Shown: positions 43,721-52,677, counted from the stretch's first letter. The stretch: DNA of 64,000 bases from Chitinophaga pinensis (GCF_007896845.1 NZ_VOHS01000001.1:372001-436000); one strand, 5' to 3'. Numbers and translations are program-made. The notes: generated by a model from the letters alone, not told the origin.

Positions 43721-45124
43721 ATGTTCGTCAAGCAACTTTACACCAATTGCTTATCAGAAGCCGCCTACTTTATCGAGTCAGAAGGAGAAGCTGTTGTGAT
43801 AGATCCTTTAAGGGATATTGACGCTTACCTTGATTTAGCTAAAGAGCGTAATGCCACCATTAAATACATTTTTGAGACGCACTTTCATGCTGACTTTGTT
43901 TCAGGTCATCTGGACTTAGCCGCCGCTACAAATGCGCCCATCGTATACGGCCCTGAAGCTGTTACCACCTTCCCGATCTATCTCGCAAAAGACAGAGAGA
44001 AATTCACTATCGGTAAACTGACAATAGAAGTATTACATACCCCGGGACATACTCTGGAGTCTACCTGCTATCTTTTATCTGATGAAGCAGGTAATCCTCA
44101 CAGCGTATTCACCGGCGATACTTTGTTTGTTGGTGATGTAGGACGCCCTGACCTGTTCAGCGGCAACCTGACCAAAGAAGAACTGGCAGGTTACCTCTTC
44201 GATTCACTGAATAACAAGATCAAAGTGTTACCTGACAGCGTTATTGTCTATCCTGCACACGGTCCGGGATCTTCCTGCGGAAAGAATCTGGGGCCTCATA
44301 CCTACAGTACATTGGGTGATGAGAAAAGCACCAACTATGCGTTGAAGGCGACGGATAAAGATGCTTTCATCAAAGAAGTAACTTCCGGTCTGAGTACACC
44401 TCCATCTTATTTCCCTATCAATGCACGTATCAATAAAGAAGGATATGATGCACTGCAGGCTGTAATGGAAAAGAGTAACCGTGCACTGTCTGTTGCAGAA
44501 GTAAAGGAAAGACTGAAAGATGAAATTTTAGTTCTTGATACACGTCCGGCGGCTGAATTCGCAGAAGGATTTGTACCCGGTTCAATCAGTATCGGTCTGG
44601 AAGGCCGTTTCGCTGAATGGGCAGGTAGTCTGCTGCCTTTTGGTGAAGACATTATTCTCGTTACCAGCCCCGGTAAAGAGGAAGAGACTATCGTACGTCT
44701 GGCGCGTGTAGGATTTGATCACGTAGCCGGTTACCTTGAAGGTGGTTATGAAGCATGGATTGCAGCAGGTGAACCTCGTGATCTGATCATCACTGTAGAA
44801 CCAGATGAACTGGCGATGGATCTGCCACATGATGAGAATCTGGTAATTGTAGACGTTCGTAAGCCTGCGGAGTACGCAGATGGGCATATCGAAGGTGCAA
44901 TGAACCTGACCCTCAGTGACATGACTGACCCCGGCAATCTGGCTGATTTCGATGATAATCACAATCTGTATGTTCACTGTCAGGGTGGTTACCGTAGTAT
45001 TATCGCCTGCTCTATCATGAAAAGAGAAGGTATTCACAACCTTCGTAATGTGCAAGGTGGTTACAATGCCATGAAAACACAGGAAGGTCTGAAAGTAGTA
45101 CAGGAAAAAAACGTACTGAACTAA
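43721..45124 (+). CDS. MBL-fold persulfide dioxygenase-like protein fused to two rhodanese domains
   Basis: The 467-residue protein has an N-terminal metallo-beta-lactamase domain of the ETHE1/Blh type (FETHFHADFVSGHLDLAA, HTPGHTLESTCYLL, FTGDTLFVGDVGRPDLFSGN, VYPAHGPGSSCGKNLG). A first rhodanese follows (VLDTRPAAEFAEGFVPGSI) without an active-site Cys (its loop reads VTSPGKEEE), then a second with LYVHCQGGYRSI, keeping the Cys. Such proteins oxidise glutathione-type persulfides to sulfite and move sulfur. The second domain is probably the active sulfurtransferase, with the first structural. It ends at a terminator and stands alone. Confidence 0.9.
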   Translation: MFVKQLYTNCLSEAAYFIESEGEAVVIDPLRDIDAYLDLAKERNATIKYIFETHFHADFVSGHLDLAAATNAPIVYGPEAVTTFPIYLAKDREKFTIGKLTIEVLHTPGHTLESTCYLLSDEAGNPHSVFTGDTLFVGDVGRPDLFSGNLTKEELAGYLFDSLNNKIKVLPDSVIVYPAHGPGSSCGKNLGPHTYSTLGDEKSTNYALKATDKDAFIKEVTSGLSTPPSYFPINARINKEGYDALQAVMEKSNRALSVAEVKERLKDEILVLDTRPAAEFAEGFVPGSISIGLEGRFAEWAGSLLPFGEDIILVTSPGKEEETIVRLARVGFDHVAGYLEGGYEAWIAAGEPRDLIITVEPDELAMDLPHDENLVIVDVRKPAEYADGHIEGAMNLTLSDMTDPGNLADFDDNHNLYVHCQGGYRSIIACSIMKREGIHNLRNVQGGYNAMKTQEGLKVVQEKNVLN

Positions 45125-45142
45125 TGTAAGATATTGCAATTT

Positions 45143-45182
45143 AAAGGCCTCGCGGGAATACTGCGGGGCCTTTGCTTTTTTT
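45143..45182 (+). terminator. Terminator after the MBL-rhodanese gene
   Basis: AAAGGCCTCGC (45143-45153) pairs with GCGGGGCCTTT (45163-45173) with one T-G pair and a 9-base loop, and a T-rich run follows. Confidence 0.8.
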
Positions 45183-45221
45183 ACAGGTATACTTTTTGAC
45201 CCCTTACCGAAAAACCTTGCA

Positions 45222-46031
45222 ATGGGAAAACTATTAGACGGACAGATTGCACTTGTTACCGGTAGCAGCAGTGGTATTGGCGCTGCTATAGCGGTGGCTT
45301 TCGGGGAAGCCGGGGCTACAGTTGTGGTGAACCATCACAGCGACAAAAGCTTAAAAGGCGCCGAAGAAGTACTGGCCAGCATCAAAGCAGCCGGTAGCGA
45401 CGGTTTTATTCAACAATGCGATATCAGTAAGGAAGATGAAGTGAAGAAGATGTATGCGGAAATCTTTTCCCGCTTTGGTACCGTTGACATAGTTGTTGCC
45501 AATGCCGGTATTCAACAGGATGCCAATCTCTTTGATATGACGCTGGAACAGTGGAATACGGTAATTAATACCAATCTGACAGGTCAGTTCCTGTGTGCGC
45601 GTGAAGCTGCACGCGAATTCCGGCGCAGGGGTGTTGTGGAAAACCGTTCCAAAGCAGCCGGAAAGATCATCTGTATGAGTAGCGTGCATGAAGTAATTCC
45701 ATGGGCAGGTCACGTGAATTATGCAGCAAGTAAAGGAGGGGTGAAGTTGTTGATGCAATCAATGGCACAGGAGCTGGCGCCGCATCGTATAAGGGTTAAC
45801 GGACTGGCACCTGGTGCTATTAAAACCCGTATTAACGAAGATGCATGGGATACGCCGGAAGATGAGAAAAAGCTGCTGGAACTCATTCCATATGGCAGAG
45901 TAGGGGTACCGGAAGATGTAGCAAAAGCAGCCGTGTGGCTGGCCAGTGATGAGAGTGATTATGTAACAGGAACAACCCTGTTTGTGGATGGTGGAATGAC
46001 CCTTTATCCGGGTTTTGCAGATAATGGTTGA
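45222..46031 (+). CDS. Short-chain dehydrogenase, glucose 1-dehydrogenase-like
   Basis: The 269-residue protein has the SDR cofactor loop TGSSSGIGAAIAVAFGEAGA, the NAG motif VANAGIQQ, the catalytic Ser in ICMSSVHEVIPW and the Tyr/Lys pair in NYAASKGGVKLLMQSMAQEL, ending in GTTLFVDGGMTLYPGF. The NHHSDKS region after beta-2 suggests an NADP preference, as in Bacillus-type glucose 1-dehydrogenases, but the substrate is not proven. It is monocistronic; the next gene starts about 70 bases later. Confidence 0.88.
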   Translation: MGKLLDGQIALVTGSSSGIGAAIAVAFGEAGATVVVNHHSDKSLKGAEEVLASIKAAGSDGFIQQCDISKEDEVKKMYAEIFSRFGTVDIVVANAGIQQDANLFDMTLEQWNTVINTNLTGQFLCAREAAREFRRRGVVENRSKAAGKIICMSSVHEVIPWAGHVNYAASKGGVKLLMQSMAQELAPHRIRVNGLAPGAIKTRINEDAWDTPEDEKKLLELIPYGRVGVPEDVAKAAVWLASDESDYVTGTTLFVDGGMTLYPGFADNG

Positions 46032-46104
46032 TTAACAGCTATTTGTAATAGAACAATCCGTTGGTCTAGCATGTTATTTGTTTTACTTAGTTAAACTTTT
46101 AACC

Positions 46105-46437
46105 ATGAAATGTAAAACTTTCCTGATGGCCGGAATGATGTTCCTGGCCGTATGCTTATTTGCCTGTTCGCCCAGCGATAGCAGCGTTCAGCAATCCGTT
46201 AATGAGAAACTCACTGCTTCCCCTGGCGTTACTGCCGAAGTAAAGGAAGGAGTCGTTACCCTGAATGGTGAAGTAGCTGACGATGCCGCGAAAGTGGCTG
46301 CAGAAGATGCTGTTAAAGGCGTCAGCGGTGTAAAATCTGTGACTAACAACATTATGGTGCAGGCAGCAGTTCCTCCACCGCCCCCGCCAGCAGCTCCTGA
46401 TACTACTATCAAAGTAGACAGCGCCGCTACGAAATAG
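46105..46437 (+). CDS. BON-domain lipoprotein with proline-rich tail
   Basis: The ATG at 46105 (MKCKTFLMAGMMFLAVCLFAC) gives a clean lipoprotein signal; the upstream in-frame TTG at 46078 does not. One BON domain follows (SVQQSVNEKLTASPGVTAEV, GVVTLNGEVADDAAKVAAED, AVKGVSGVKSVTNNI), then a proline-rich VPPPPPPAAPD linker and a short charged end. BON domains bind phospholipid or help envelope stability, as in OsmY. Its role here is presumably envelope stress. Confidence 0.82.
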   Translation: MKCKTFLMAGMMFLAVCLFACSPSDSSVQQSVNEKLTASPGVTAEVKEGVVTLNGEVADDAAKVAAEDAVKGVSGVKSVTNNIMVQAAVPPPPPPAAPDTTIKVDSAATK

Positions 46438-46444
46438 TTTTGTG

Positions 46445-46491
46445 ACTGAACTGATCAGTCACTTCAGGCGTACTGGTCAGTTCAGTTCTTT
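46445..46491. terminator. Bidirectional terminator
   Basis: ACTGAACTGA (46445-46454) pairs perfectly with TCAGTTCAGT (46477-46486), with an inner second hairpin possible, and is followed by TCTTTTA. It lies between the BON lipoprotein gene and the convergent acyltransferase gene. Confidence 0.6.
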
Positions 46492-46493
46492 TA

Positions 46494-47351
46494 TTACTCC
46501 CTGTACTCATGTTTCCACCTTCTGTGGCTCCACACCCATACTTCGGGTTGCTCCCGGATATTTCCTTCCAGAAATTTTACAAATTCTTCCGTGATCTGAC
46601 CTTCAGGAACAGCTGCCGGTTCTTCAAATGCCAGTTTCAGCGTTGCATGATAATATCCTCGTTTTACCTTACGGATATCTACAAAAACAACAGGAATATT
46701 GCTTCTGCGGGCGGTCATTTCAGGGCCTTTATAAAATGCGGTCATTTTGTTCAGGAAAGGATACCAGTAACTGCGGCGTGGATTACCCGGATTCTGATCT
46801 GCCACAAGGGCAATCAGATATTGTTTGTCCATCCAGGGCAACATACTGTTTTTGATGTCATTCGCAGGAAGTAGCGTACTACCGGATTTCTCACGGAAAT
46901 ACCGGAACATACGATCGCCTACCTTGCTGGTCAGTGGCATATATACCACAAGGAAAGGAAACTGAACCCCCTGCATACAAAACTGATTCGCCCATTCCCA
47001 ATTGAAATTATGGCCCAGATGCATCTGGCAGCTTTTACCTTCCGCATATAGCTTGTGCAGGACAGTCAGGTCGCAGACAAAACGGCTTTGTAGCTGTTTC
47101 CGGCTAAGCGTGAGAAGTTTGATGGTTTCCACCATCATATCCGTCAGATTGAGATAGTACTTCTTTGCAAGCCGGGTAATTTCTTTCTCCGTTTTCTCCG
47201 GAAATGCCTGCTTCAGATTCTCAAATACAACTGATTTGCGGTAACCAACAACATAATAAATAATCAGGTATAAAACATCACTTATGCGATATAATAACCA
47301 TAACGGCAATATGGAAATGCCGTACATAAATGCCAGTAACAAATAATACAT
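46494..47351 (-). CDS. LpxL/HtrB-type lipid A acyltransferase
   Basis: The 285-residue protein has an N-terminal membrane segment, then LGHNFNWEWANQFCM with the catalytic His-x4-Glu, VADQNPGNPRRSYWYPFLNK and EMTARRSNIPVVFVDIRKVK, the motifs of lysophospholipid/LpxL acyltransferases, which add secondary acyl chains to lipid A at the inner membrane. It ends WVWSHRRWKHE, the normal family tail. It lies 11 bases after nadB on the same strand, so the two share a transcript although their pathways are unrelated. Confidence 0.88.
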   Translation of the reverse strand: MYYLLLAFMYGISILPLWLLYRISDVLYLIIYYVVGYRKSVVFENLKQAFPEKTEKEITRLAKKYYLNLTDMMVETIKLLTLSRKQLQSRFVCDLTVLHKLYAEGKSCQMHLGHNFNWEWANQFCMQGVQFPFLVVYMPLTSKVGDRMFRYFREKSGSTLLPANDIKNSMLPWMDKQYLIALVADQNPGNPRRSYWYPFLNKMTAFYKGPEMTARRSNIPVVFVDIRKVKRGYYHATLKLAFEEPAAVPEGQITEEFVKFLEGNIREQPEVWVWSHRRWKHEYRE

Positions 47352-47362
47352 GTCATCAATTT

Positions 47363-48961
47363 CTATAACACAATATTCTGTACAAGGGCGCTCTTATGAG
47401 GATAGTCTGTATTAAAGTGTAAACCGCGGCTTTCCTTACGGAATGAAGCTCCTTTTACAATCAGGTAGCCTACGGTGATCAGGTTTCTTAATTCACACAA
47501 CTGAGGAGATACCTCCGTTCTTTCGTACAACTGTTCTGTTTCTTCATGCAGAATATCCAGCCTGCGACTTGCACGCTGCATACGCTCATTTGTACGTACA
47601 ATACCGAGATAGTCACTCATGATCTGTTTGAGCTCTTTCAGGCTCTGGGTGATCAGAATCATTTCTTTTGGTGCAGTGGTGCCGCCTGCATTCCAGTCGG
47701 GCACATTCACCTTATCTGTGATGCTGTTTATTTTTTGTACGCCATCCAGATAACAACGATGTGCAAACACCATCGCCTCCAGCAGTGAGTTGGAAGCAAG
47801 TCTGTTTGCACCATGCAGACCTGTACTGGAACACTCTCCGCAGGCATAAAGGTTATTGATGGAAGTACGTCCGTATTCGTTCACCTTGATACCGCCACAG
47901 CTGTAATGTGCTGCGGGAGCTACGGGAATCATGTCTTTCTTGACATCGATACCGGATGCAAGGCATTTTTCGTAGATGTTGGGGAAGTGATGAATGAACT
48001 TCTCCTGATCCATATGCCGGCAGTCGAGATATACATACTCTGTACCGGTGATCTTCATCTCGCTGTCAATTGCTCTTGCAACGATATCACGCGGAGCAAG
48101 TGAAAGACGGGGATCATACTTATGCATGAAATCTTCGCCGTGTATATTACGAAGTATACCACCATCGCCACGTACAGCTTCTGTGACCAGAAAAGCGTTA
48201 TTTACGCCCGGCTGATACAGGGCAGTAGGATGGAACTGGATAAATTCCATGTTCTCAATCCTGCCTTTTGCACGATATACCATCGCTACACCATCGCCGG
48301 TAGCAATGGTCGGATTGGTCGTACTACGGTATACCTGTCCGTTACCACCAGTCGCCAGCACAGTAATGCGGCTCAGGATCTTTTCGATCTTATTGGTAAG
48401 CAGATTCAGGACGTATACGCCGTAACATTCTATATCGGGAGTGGATTTCGTAACAAGGTAGCCCAGGTGATGCTGGGTGATCAGGTCTACCACGAAGCAA
48501 TGGGTGACCATCTCTATATTGGGTTGTTTGTGTACTGCATCCAGCAGCGCACGTTCAATTTCCTTACCGGTAACGTCTTTGTAGTGAATTACGCGGAATT
48601 CGGAGTGACCGCCTTCTTTACCCAGAGAAAAATCTCCGGCTGCATTCTTGTCAAAGTTGGCGCCCCATTCAATAATCTCATTGACACGTTCTGGTCCTTC
48701 TTTCACCACTATTTCCACAATCTCCTCATTGCAGAGACCATCACCGGCGATCAGCGTGTCTTCAATATGCTTTTCAAAGCTGTCGTTCTCGAGATCGTTT
48801 ACTACAGCAACTCCACCCTGTGCGTATTTGGTATTGGTCTCATCCTCATGTGATTTGGTGATGATGGTGATTTTCTTGTCAGGACATGCGGCCGCTACCT
48901 TGAGGGCATAGGTCAATCCTGCTATACCGGAACCAATAACTAAGAAATCTGTTTGTTCCAT
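47363..48961 (-). CDS. nadB: L-aspartate oxidase
   Basis: The 532-residue flavoprotein opens with DFLVIGSGIAGLTYALKVA (FAD-binding GxGxxG) and has NTKYAQGGVAVVN, HSEFRVIHYKDVTGKEIERA, ATGGNGQVYRSTTNP, MEFIQFHPTALYQPG and the C-terminal SCGGIKVNEYGRTSINNLYA with GECSSTGLHGANRLASNSLL, all typical of NadB. It oxidises aspartate to iminoaspartate, the first step of NAD synthesis; nadA and nadC are not in this window. A -7 box lies at 48986-48993. Confidence 0.95.
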   Translation of the reverse strand: MEQTDFLVIGSGIAGLTYALKVAAACPDKKITIITKSHEDETNTKYAQGGVAVVNDLENDSFEKHIEDTLIAGDGLCNEEIVEIVVKEGPERVNEIIEWGANFDKNAAGDFSLGKEGGHSEFRVIHYKDVTGKEIERALLDAVHKQPNIEMVTHCFVVDLITQHHLGYLVTKSTPDIECYGVYVLNLLTNKIEKILSRITVLATGGNGQVYRSTTNPTIATGDGVAMVYRAKGRIENMEFIQFHPTALYQPGVNNAFLVTEAVRGDGGILRNIHGEDFMHKYDPRLSLAPRDIVARAIDSEMKITGTEYVYLDCRHMDQEKFIHHFPNIYEKCLASGIDVKKDMIPVAPAAHYSCGGIKVNEYGRTSINNLYACGECSSTGLHGANRLASNSLLEAMVFAHRCYLDGVQKINSITDKVNVPDWNAGGTTAPKEMILITQSLKELKQIMSDYLGIVRTNERMQRASRRLDILHEETEQLYERTEVSPQLCELRNLITVGYLIVKGASFRKESRGLHFNTDYPHKSALVQNIVL

Positions 48962-48985
48962 AAGTTGTTCTCATCAAGCAAGGAT

Positions 48986-48993
48986 CAAATGTA
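48986..48993 (-). promoter_or_regulatory. -7 promoter box for nadB
   Basis: On the minus strand TACATTTG matches TAnnTTTG, 24 bases upstream of the nadB ATG. Confidence 0.45.
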
Positions 48994-49020
48994 CGGTTTA
49001 ATACGGTTTATTTGCTCCAT

Positions 49021-49728
49021 TTATTGCATGGCATAGCCCCGGCGCATACGGAGATAGAATAGTCCACCGGTAACCAGGCCCCATTGTGCCAGGCCGTACG
49101 TCAGCATGATAAGAAAGGTGCCCATTTGCAGGGGATGGTAGAAGTAGTGAATGGCGATAATTGCACAGGAAATGATATAAAGACCCGCTCCAGCCATCGC
49201 ATACCAGCCGGAAGCTTGTTCTTTCAGTCTATAGGCATGTTTTACCGCCTGTAGCATAACAGAGGCAATTGCGGCAAAAATGATCACAGGAATAGCCATT
49301 TGTCCGAGGTACGGTAACATGAAGAAAATGAATGCAATAACAGCGGCCTGCGCGCCGATGATAAATGCCCATTGACAACGGGGCAGGGGATAGTTGGAAT
49401 ACCGGATCTTCAGGAAGAATGCTATATAGGCCATCAATGAAAACGCAAAAGTGACGAGGCTGAAAGAGAAGAACCATGTATTCTGCTCTGAAAACAGCAG
49501 GAACATGTCACCAAAGCCTGTAAAGAACAGGGCCGCCAGCATGGAAATCCGGAATACAGGCGGAATACCTTCCGTTCCCAGCACAAACTGGATAGCCAGT
49601 ATAAAAGGCAACAGGAACTTTGAGGCGTAACTAAGTATTTCCAGGTGAAACACGATGGCTAAGAGGTGAACAGATAGTGTGACAGCGTACAATATGTTTA
49701 ATACACTTCTCCCTTGCATAATGAGCAT
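49021..49728 (-). CDS. YhhN/TMEM86-family membrane protein (lysoplasmalogenase-like)
   Basis: The 235-residue protein has about eight membrane segments. The signature region FFTGFGDMFLLFSEQNTWFF carries the conserved Asp of the family, and YLRMRRGYAMQ ends the chain. TMEM86 relatives hydrolyse the vinyl-ether bond of lysoplasmalogens or are annotated simply as YhhN; the substrate in this organism is unknown. A second ATG four codons in is possible. It lies upstream of nadB on the same strand with a 59-base gap holding the nadB -7 box. Confidence 0.75.
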   Translation of the reverse strand: MLIMQGRSVLNILYAVTLSVHLLAIVFHLEILSYASKFLLPFILAIQFVLGTEGIPPVFRISMLAALFFTGFGDMFLLFSEQNTWFFSFSLVTFAFSLMAYIAFFLKIRYSNYPLPRCQWAFIIGAQAAVIAFIFFMLPYLGQMAIPVIIFAAIASVMLQAVKHAYRLKEQASGWYAMAGAGLYIISCAIIAIHYFYHPLQMGTFLIMLTYGLAQWGLVTGGLFYLRMRRGYAMQ

Positions 49729-49767
49729 TATAATATCTTAAAGTACGACATCTTTGTCTAAATGGTT

Positions 49768-51105
49768 TCAGCTGACAGGGAGGAATACTGAAAAGGTCGT
49801 GCCATTATTGCCGGAACGGCTCACTTTAAGTTGTCCGCCGTGTGATTGTATGATCTGCTGGGAGAGGCTCAGACCAATACCACTGCCTTTTTTCTTCGTC
49901 GTATAGAAGGGGATAAAAATCTTGTTCATGGCTTCAGCGTCGATACCCGGACCATTGTCAATAATCTCGATATGTACCTGACCTGGGGTGCTCATGGTCG
50001 CCTTTACCTGTATGGCCGGCGTCTGGGTTTGTTCCAGCGCATCCATGGCATTTTTGATCAGGTTGATCATCACCATCTGTAATTGAGCTACATCTGCATG
50101 GATCTCTGTGCCGGCAGCCTCTATTTCGTAGTTATAATAAATACCAGCCTGCTTCAGCTCCGGTTGCAGCAAGCTGCTTACCCCACTAACAAGTTCTTTT
50201 ATATTGACCTGTGTGAACTGCGGTTTAGGCAGCGTTGTATAGTCCCGGTAAGCATTTACGAAGTTCATAATACCCTTACTCCGGCTCTTGATCGTTTCCA
50301 GTGCTTCCTGCAGATCGTCAATAGCTTCTTTCTGGGCTGCCTCCGGAGAAATGTCCTGTTCTACGATATCCTGCATGGTGCCTATCAGAGACACAATAGG
50401 CGTGACGGAATTCATGATCTCATGACGTAATATCTTGGTCAGATTCTGCCAGGCTTCCAGTTCTTTTTGTTGCAGTTCGGCATGGATGTTCTGTAGCGAG
50501 ATCAGTTTGATCAGCCGTCCCTGTAGTCTTACACTGGCGGCATGAATAGACAGTTGCTGCTCCTGCCGGGTACGGTACAATAACTTACTGCCTGAACGGA
50601 TCTCCATCAGATATTCCGGTAATCCCGGATGGCTGTTTTTGAGTTCGGAAATGTTGCGTAGCCGGTAGATACCCAACAAGCGGAATGCGGCTGGATTAAT
50701 CAACTCAATATGGCCTTCTGTATCAAAGGAGAGAACGCCTATGCTGATATGCTGGACGATCGTATCTATATACTTCAGGTTCGCTTCTTTTTCGGCTCTG
50801 GTTTGCCGGAAGGCCTCGAGCACCTCATTAAACTGGTGGTTCAATGCCTGAAAGCTTTTGCCCAGTTTATTGTCGGCGCTGAAGCGGATAGAAAAGTCCT
50901 CGTAGCGGATCGATTCCAGGAACAGGGTCAATTTCCGGTTTACCCGGTTGATGTAGTAATACATGCCGTATATCTGCATACAGATCAGGATAGCCATGGC
51001 TATTCCCGGAAACACGCCAAGCACTGTCCATACCCATACACTTGTGATGGTGCTGAGCGTCAGAAGAATAATACGCAGAAATATATTGACACTGAACTTG
51101 TTCAT
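49768..51105 (-). CDS. Sensor histidine kinase (NtrY-like, PAS) with almost no extracytoplasmic domain
   Basis: The 445-residue protein has two nearly adjacent membrane segments (about residues 9-28 and 30-50) joined by a few residues, a HAMP-like linker, a PAS domain (IVQHISIGVLSFDTEGHIEL), a HisKA with the phosphorylated His in LTKILRHEIMNSVTPIVSLI, and an ATPase domain (MVMINLIKNAMDALEQTQTP, IIDNGPGIDAEAMNKIFIPF, KKGSGIGLSLSQQI). It would phosphorylate the sigma-54 activator encoded 9 bases upstream in the same operon. The lack of a sensor loop suggests the stimulus is sensed within the membrane or through a partner such as the neighbouring ABC transporter (inference). Confidence 0.92.
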   Translation of the reverse strand: MNKFSVNIFLRIILLTLSTITSVWVWTVLGVFPGIAMAILICMQIYGMYYYINRVNRKLTLFLESIRYEDFSIRFSADNKLGKSFQALNHQFNEVLEAFRQTRAEKEANLKYIDTIVQHISIGVLSFDTEGHIELINPAAFRLLGIYRLRNISELKNSHPGLPEYLMEIRSGSKLLYRTRQEQQLSIHAASVRLQGRLIKLISLQNIHAELQQKELEAWQNLTKILRHEIMNSVTPIVSLIGTMQDIVEQDISPEAAQKEAIDDLQEALETIKSRSKGIMNFVNAYRDYTTLPKPQFTQVNIKELVSGVSSLLQPELKQAGIYYNYEIEAAGTEIHADVAQLQMVMINLIKNAMDALEQTQTPAIQVKATMSTPGQVHIEIIDNGPGIDAEAMNKIFIPFYTTKKKGSGIGLSLSQQIIQSHGGQLKVSRSGNNGTTFSVFLPVS

Positions 51106-51114
51106 CGTAAACTA

Positions 51115-52467
51115 CTAGATGTTATATTTTTCCAGTCTTCTGTAAAGGGCGGCTCTGCTCAGTCCCAGCTCTTTCGCTGCTTCCGTGATATTGCCATTGC
51201 ACTTTTTCATGGCCTGAGTAATGATATTGCGTTCCATTTCCTCCAGATTATAGCCGGTATTCAGCGCCTGCTCCTGTATCGGATTTTTTACAAATACGTC
51301 CTTGGGCATGAGCGTTTTACCCTGCGAGAGGATCACCGCTCTTTCCATGGCATGTTGCAGTTCGCGGATATTACCCGGCCATTCGTATTGGCGTAACTGC
51401 TGTATGAGGGATTCATGCAGGTTAGTCACGGTACGTTTATATTTTGTCGCATATTTCCCGAGGAAATATTCCGCCAGAGGCACAATATCTTCCAGACGTT
51501 CCCGTAAAGGCGGTAACTGGATCTCAATGGTATTAATACGATAGAGTAAGTCCTGCCGGAACTGGTACTCTGCTGCCATCCGCTGGATGTTCCTGTTTGT
51601 GGCAGTGATCAGGCGTACATCTATAGAAGTTGACTTGTTACTACCTACTTTGGTCACGGCCCTGTTCTGCAACACCGTCAGCAGCTTTGCCTGTAAAGGC
51701 AGGGAGATGTTTCCCAGTTCGTCCAGAAAAATAGAGCCTCCATTTGCCTCTTCAAAACGGCCGGTACGGTCTTCTCTGGCATCAGTGAAAGCGCCTTTCA
51801 CATGGCCAAACAGTTCACTTTCGAACAAGGTCTCGCTGATGGCACCCAGATCGACACTGACAAATGGCTGTTTATTACGGAGTGATAAGGCATGTATGTG
51901 ACGGGCGAGCAGGTCCTTTCCGGTACCATTTTCACCCAATATCAGCACATTGGCATCTGTACCGGCTACCCGGGCGGCGGTATCCAGCACCTGCTGCATA
52001 GCCTCGCTACTGCCAATGATATTAACGTCTGACTGTGGGGTTACCGGGGCTGTTACTACCTTTTCTTTATTGCCGCGCTTCTTATTATAAGCCGCCTGCA
52101 TGGTAGCCAGCAGTTTATCATTTTCCCACGGTTTCAGCACGAAATCGACCGCTCCTGCTTTAATGGCCCTTACAGCCATTTCCACATCTCCGTAGGCGGT
52201 AAACAGCACGACTGCCACTTCCGGTCTGATATCCAGAATGCGGTCCAGCCATTCAAAGCCTTCTTTTCCACTACTGAGGTCCCGGGTAAAGTTCATATCC
52301 AGCAGGATCACATCATAATCGAAATTAGTGACCATGTAGGGGATCTTCTGCGGGTTACGTTCAAAGTCAACCTGTTCAAAATGGCGTTTTAACAATAAAC
52401 GGGCGGCACGCAGCACGTCCATGTCATCATCTACAATAAGAATTTTGCCGGGCAAGGGTGTGGTCAT
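51115..52467 (-). CDS. NtrC-family sigma-54-dependent response regulator
   Basis: The 450-residue protein has a receiver domain (ILIVDDDMDVLRAARLLLKR, phosphoacceptor Asp in DVILLDMNFTRDLSSGKEGF), an AAA+ domain (Walker A LILGENGTGKDLLARHIHAL, sigma-54 loop GAFTDA in GHVKGAFTDAREDRTGRFEE, Walker B GGSIFLDELGNISLPLQAKL) and a C-terminal Fis-type HTH (ITEAAKELGLSRAALYRRLE). The usual loop is GAFTGA; GAFTDA is a known natural variant. It lies first in the operon with its kinase and divergent from the efflux operon, whose promoter has a sigma-54 element, so that operon is its most likely target. Confidence 0.95.
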   Translation of the reverse strand: MTTPLPGKILIVDDDMDVLRAARLLLKRHFEQVDFERNPQKIPYMVTNFDYDVILLDMNFTRDLSSGKEGFEWLDRILDIRPEVAVVLFTAYGDVEMAVRAIKAGAVDFVLKPWENDKLLATMQAAYNKKRGNKEKVVTAPVTPQSDVNIIGSSEAMQQVLDTAARVAGTDANVLILGENGTGKDLLARHIHALSLRNKQPFVSVDLGAISETLFESELFGHVKGAFTDAREDRTGRFEEANGGSIFLDELGNISLPLQAKLLTVLQNRAVTKVGSNKSTSIDVRLITATNRNIQRMAAEYQFRQDLLYRINTIEIQLPPLRERLEDIVPLAEYFLGKYATKYKRTVTNLHESLIQQLRQYEWPGNIRELQHAMERAVILSQGKTLMPKDVFVKNPIQEQALNTGYNLEEMERNIITQAMKKCNGNITEAAKELGLSRAALYRRLEKYNI

Positions 52468-52621
52468 AACTTAATGTCTTGTCTATTGTTTTCTGTAATG
52501 AATCCGCAAACAGCGTTCCTGACAGGGGCGGTGGGATAGCAACCCGTGGTGGATGCGGCCACTGGCAATATTATAAAAAGATTTCGGTTTTTAAAGGCTG
52601 TTGGCCGGTACAACAGGAATT

Positions 52622-52677
52622 GTCCGGAAATGGACGTCTGGTGTACGCTTCAGGACGATCATTGGAAGGGCTTGTCC
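52622..52677 (+). promoter_or_regulatory. Phased GTCC/GGAC half-sites, candidate enhancer for the NtrC-type activator
   Basis: Half-sites lie at 52622-52625 (GTCC), 52632-52635 (GGAC), 52653-52656 (GGAC) and 52674-52677 (GTCC), spaced 10, 21 and 21 bases, so all fall on one helix face. The first two form the inverted repeat GTCCGGAAATGGAC. They end about 35 bases upstream of the -24 element, somewhat close for an enhancer. The four-base words are short, so the assignment is tentative. Confidence 0.35.
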
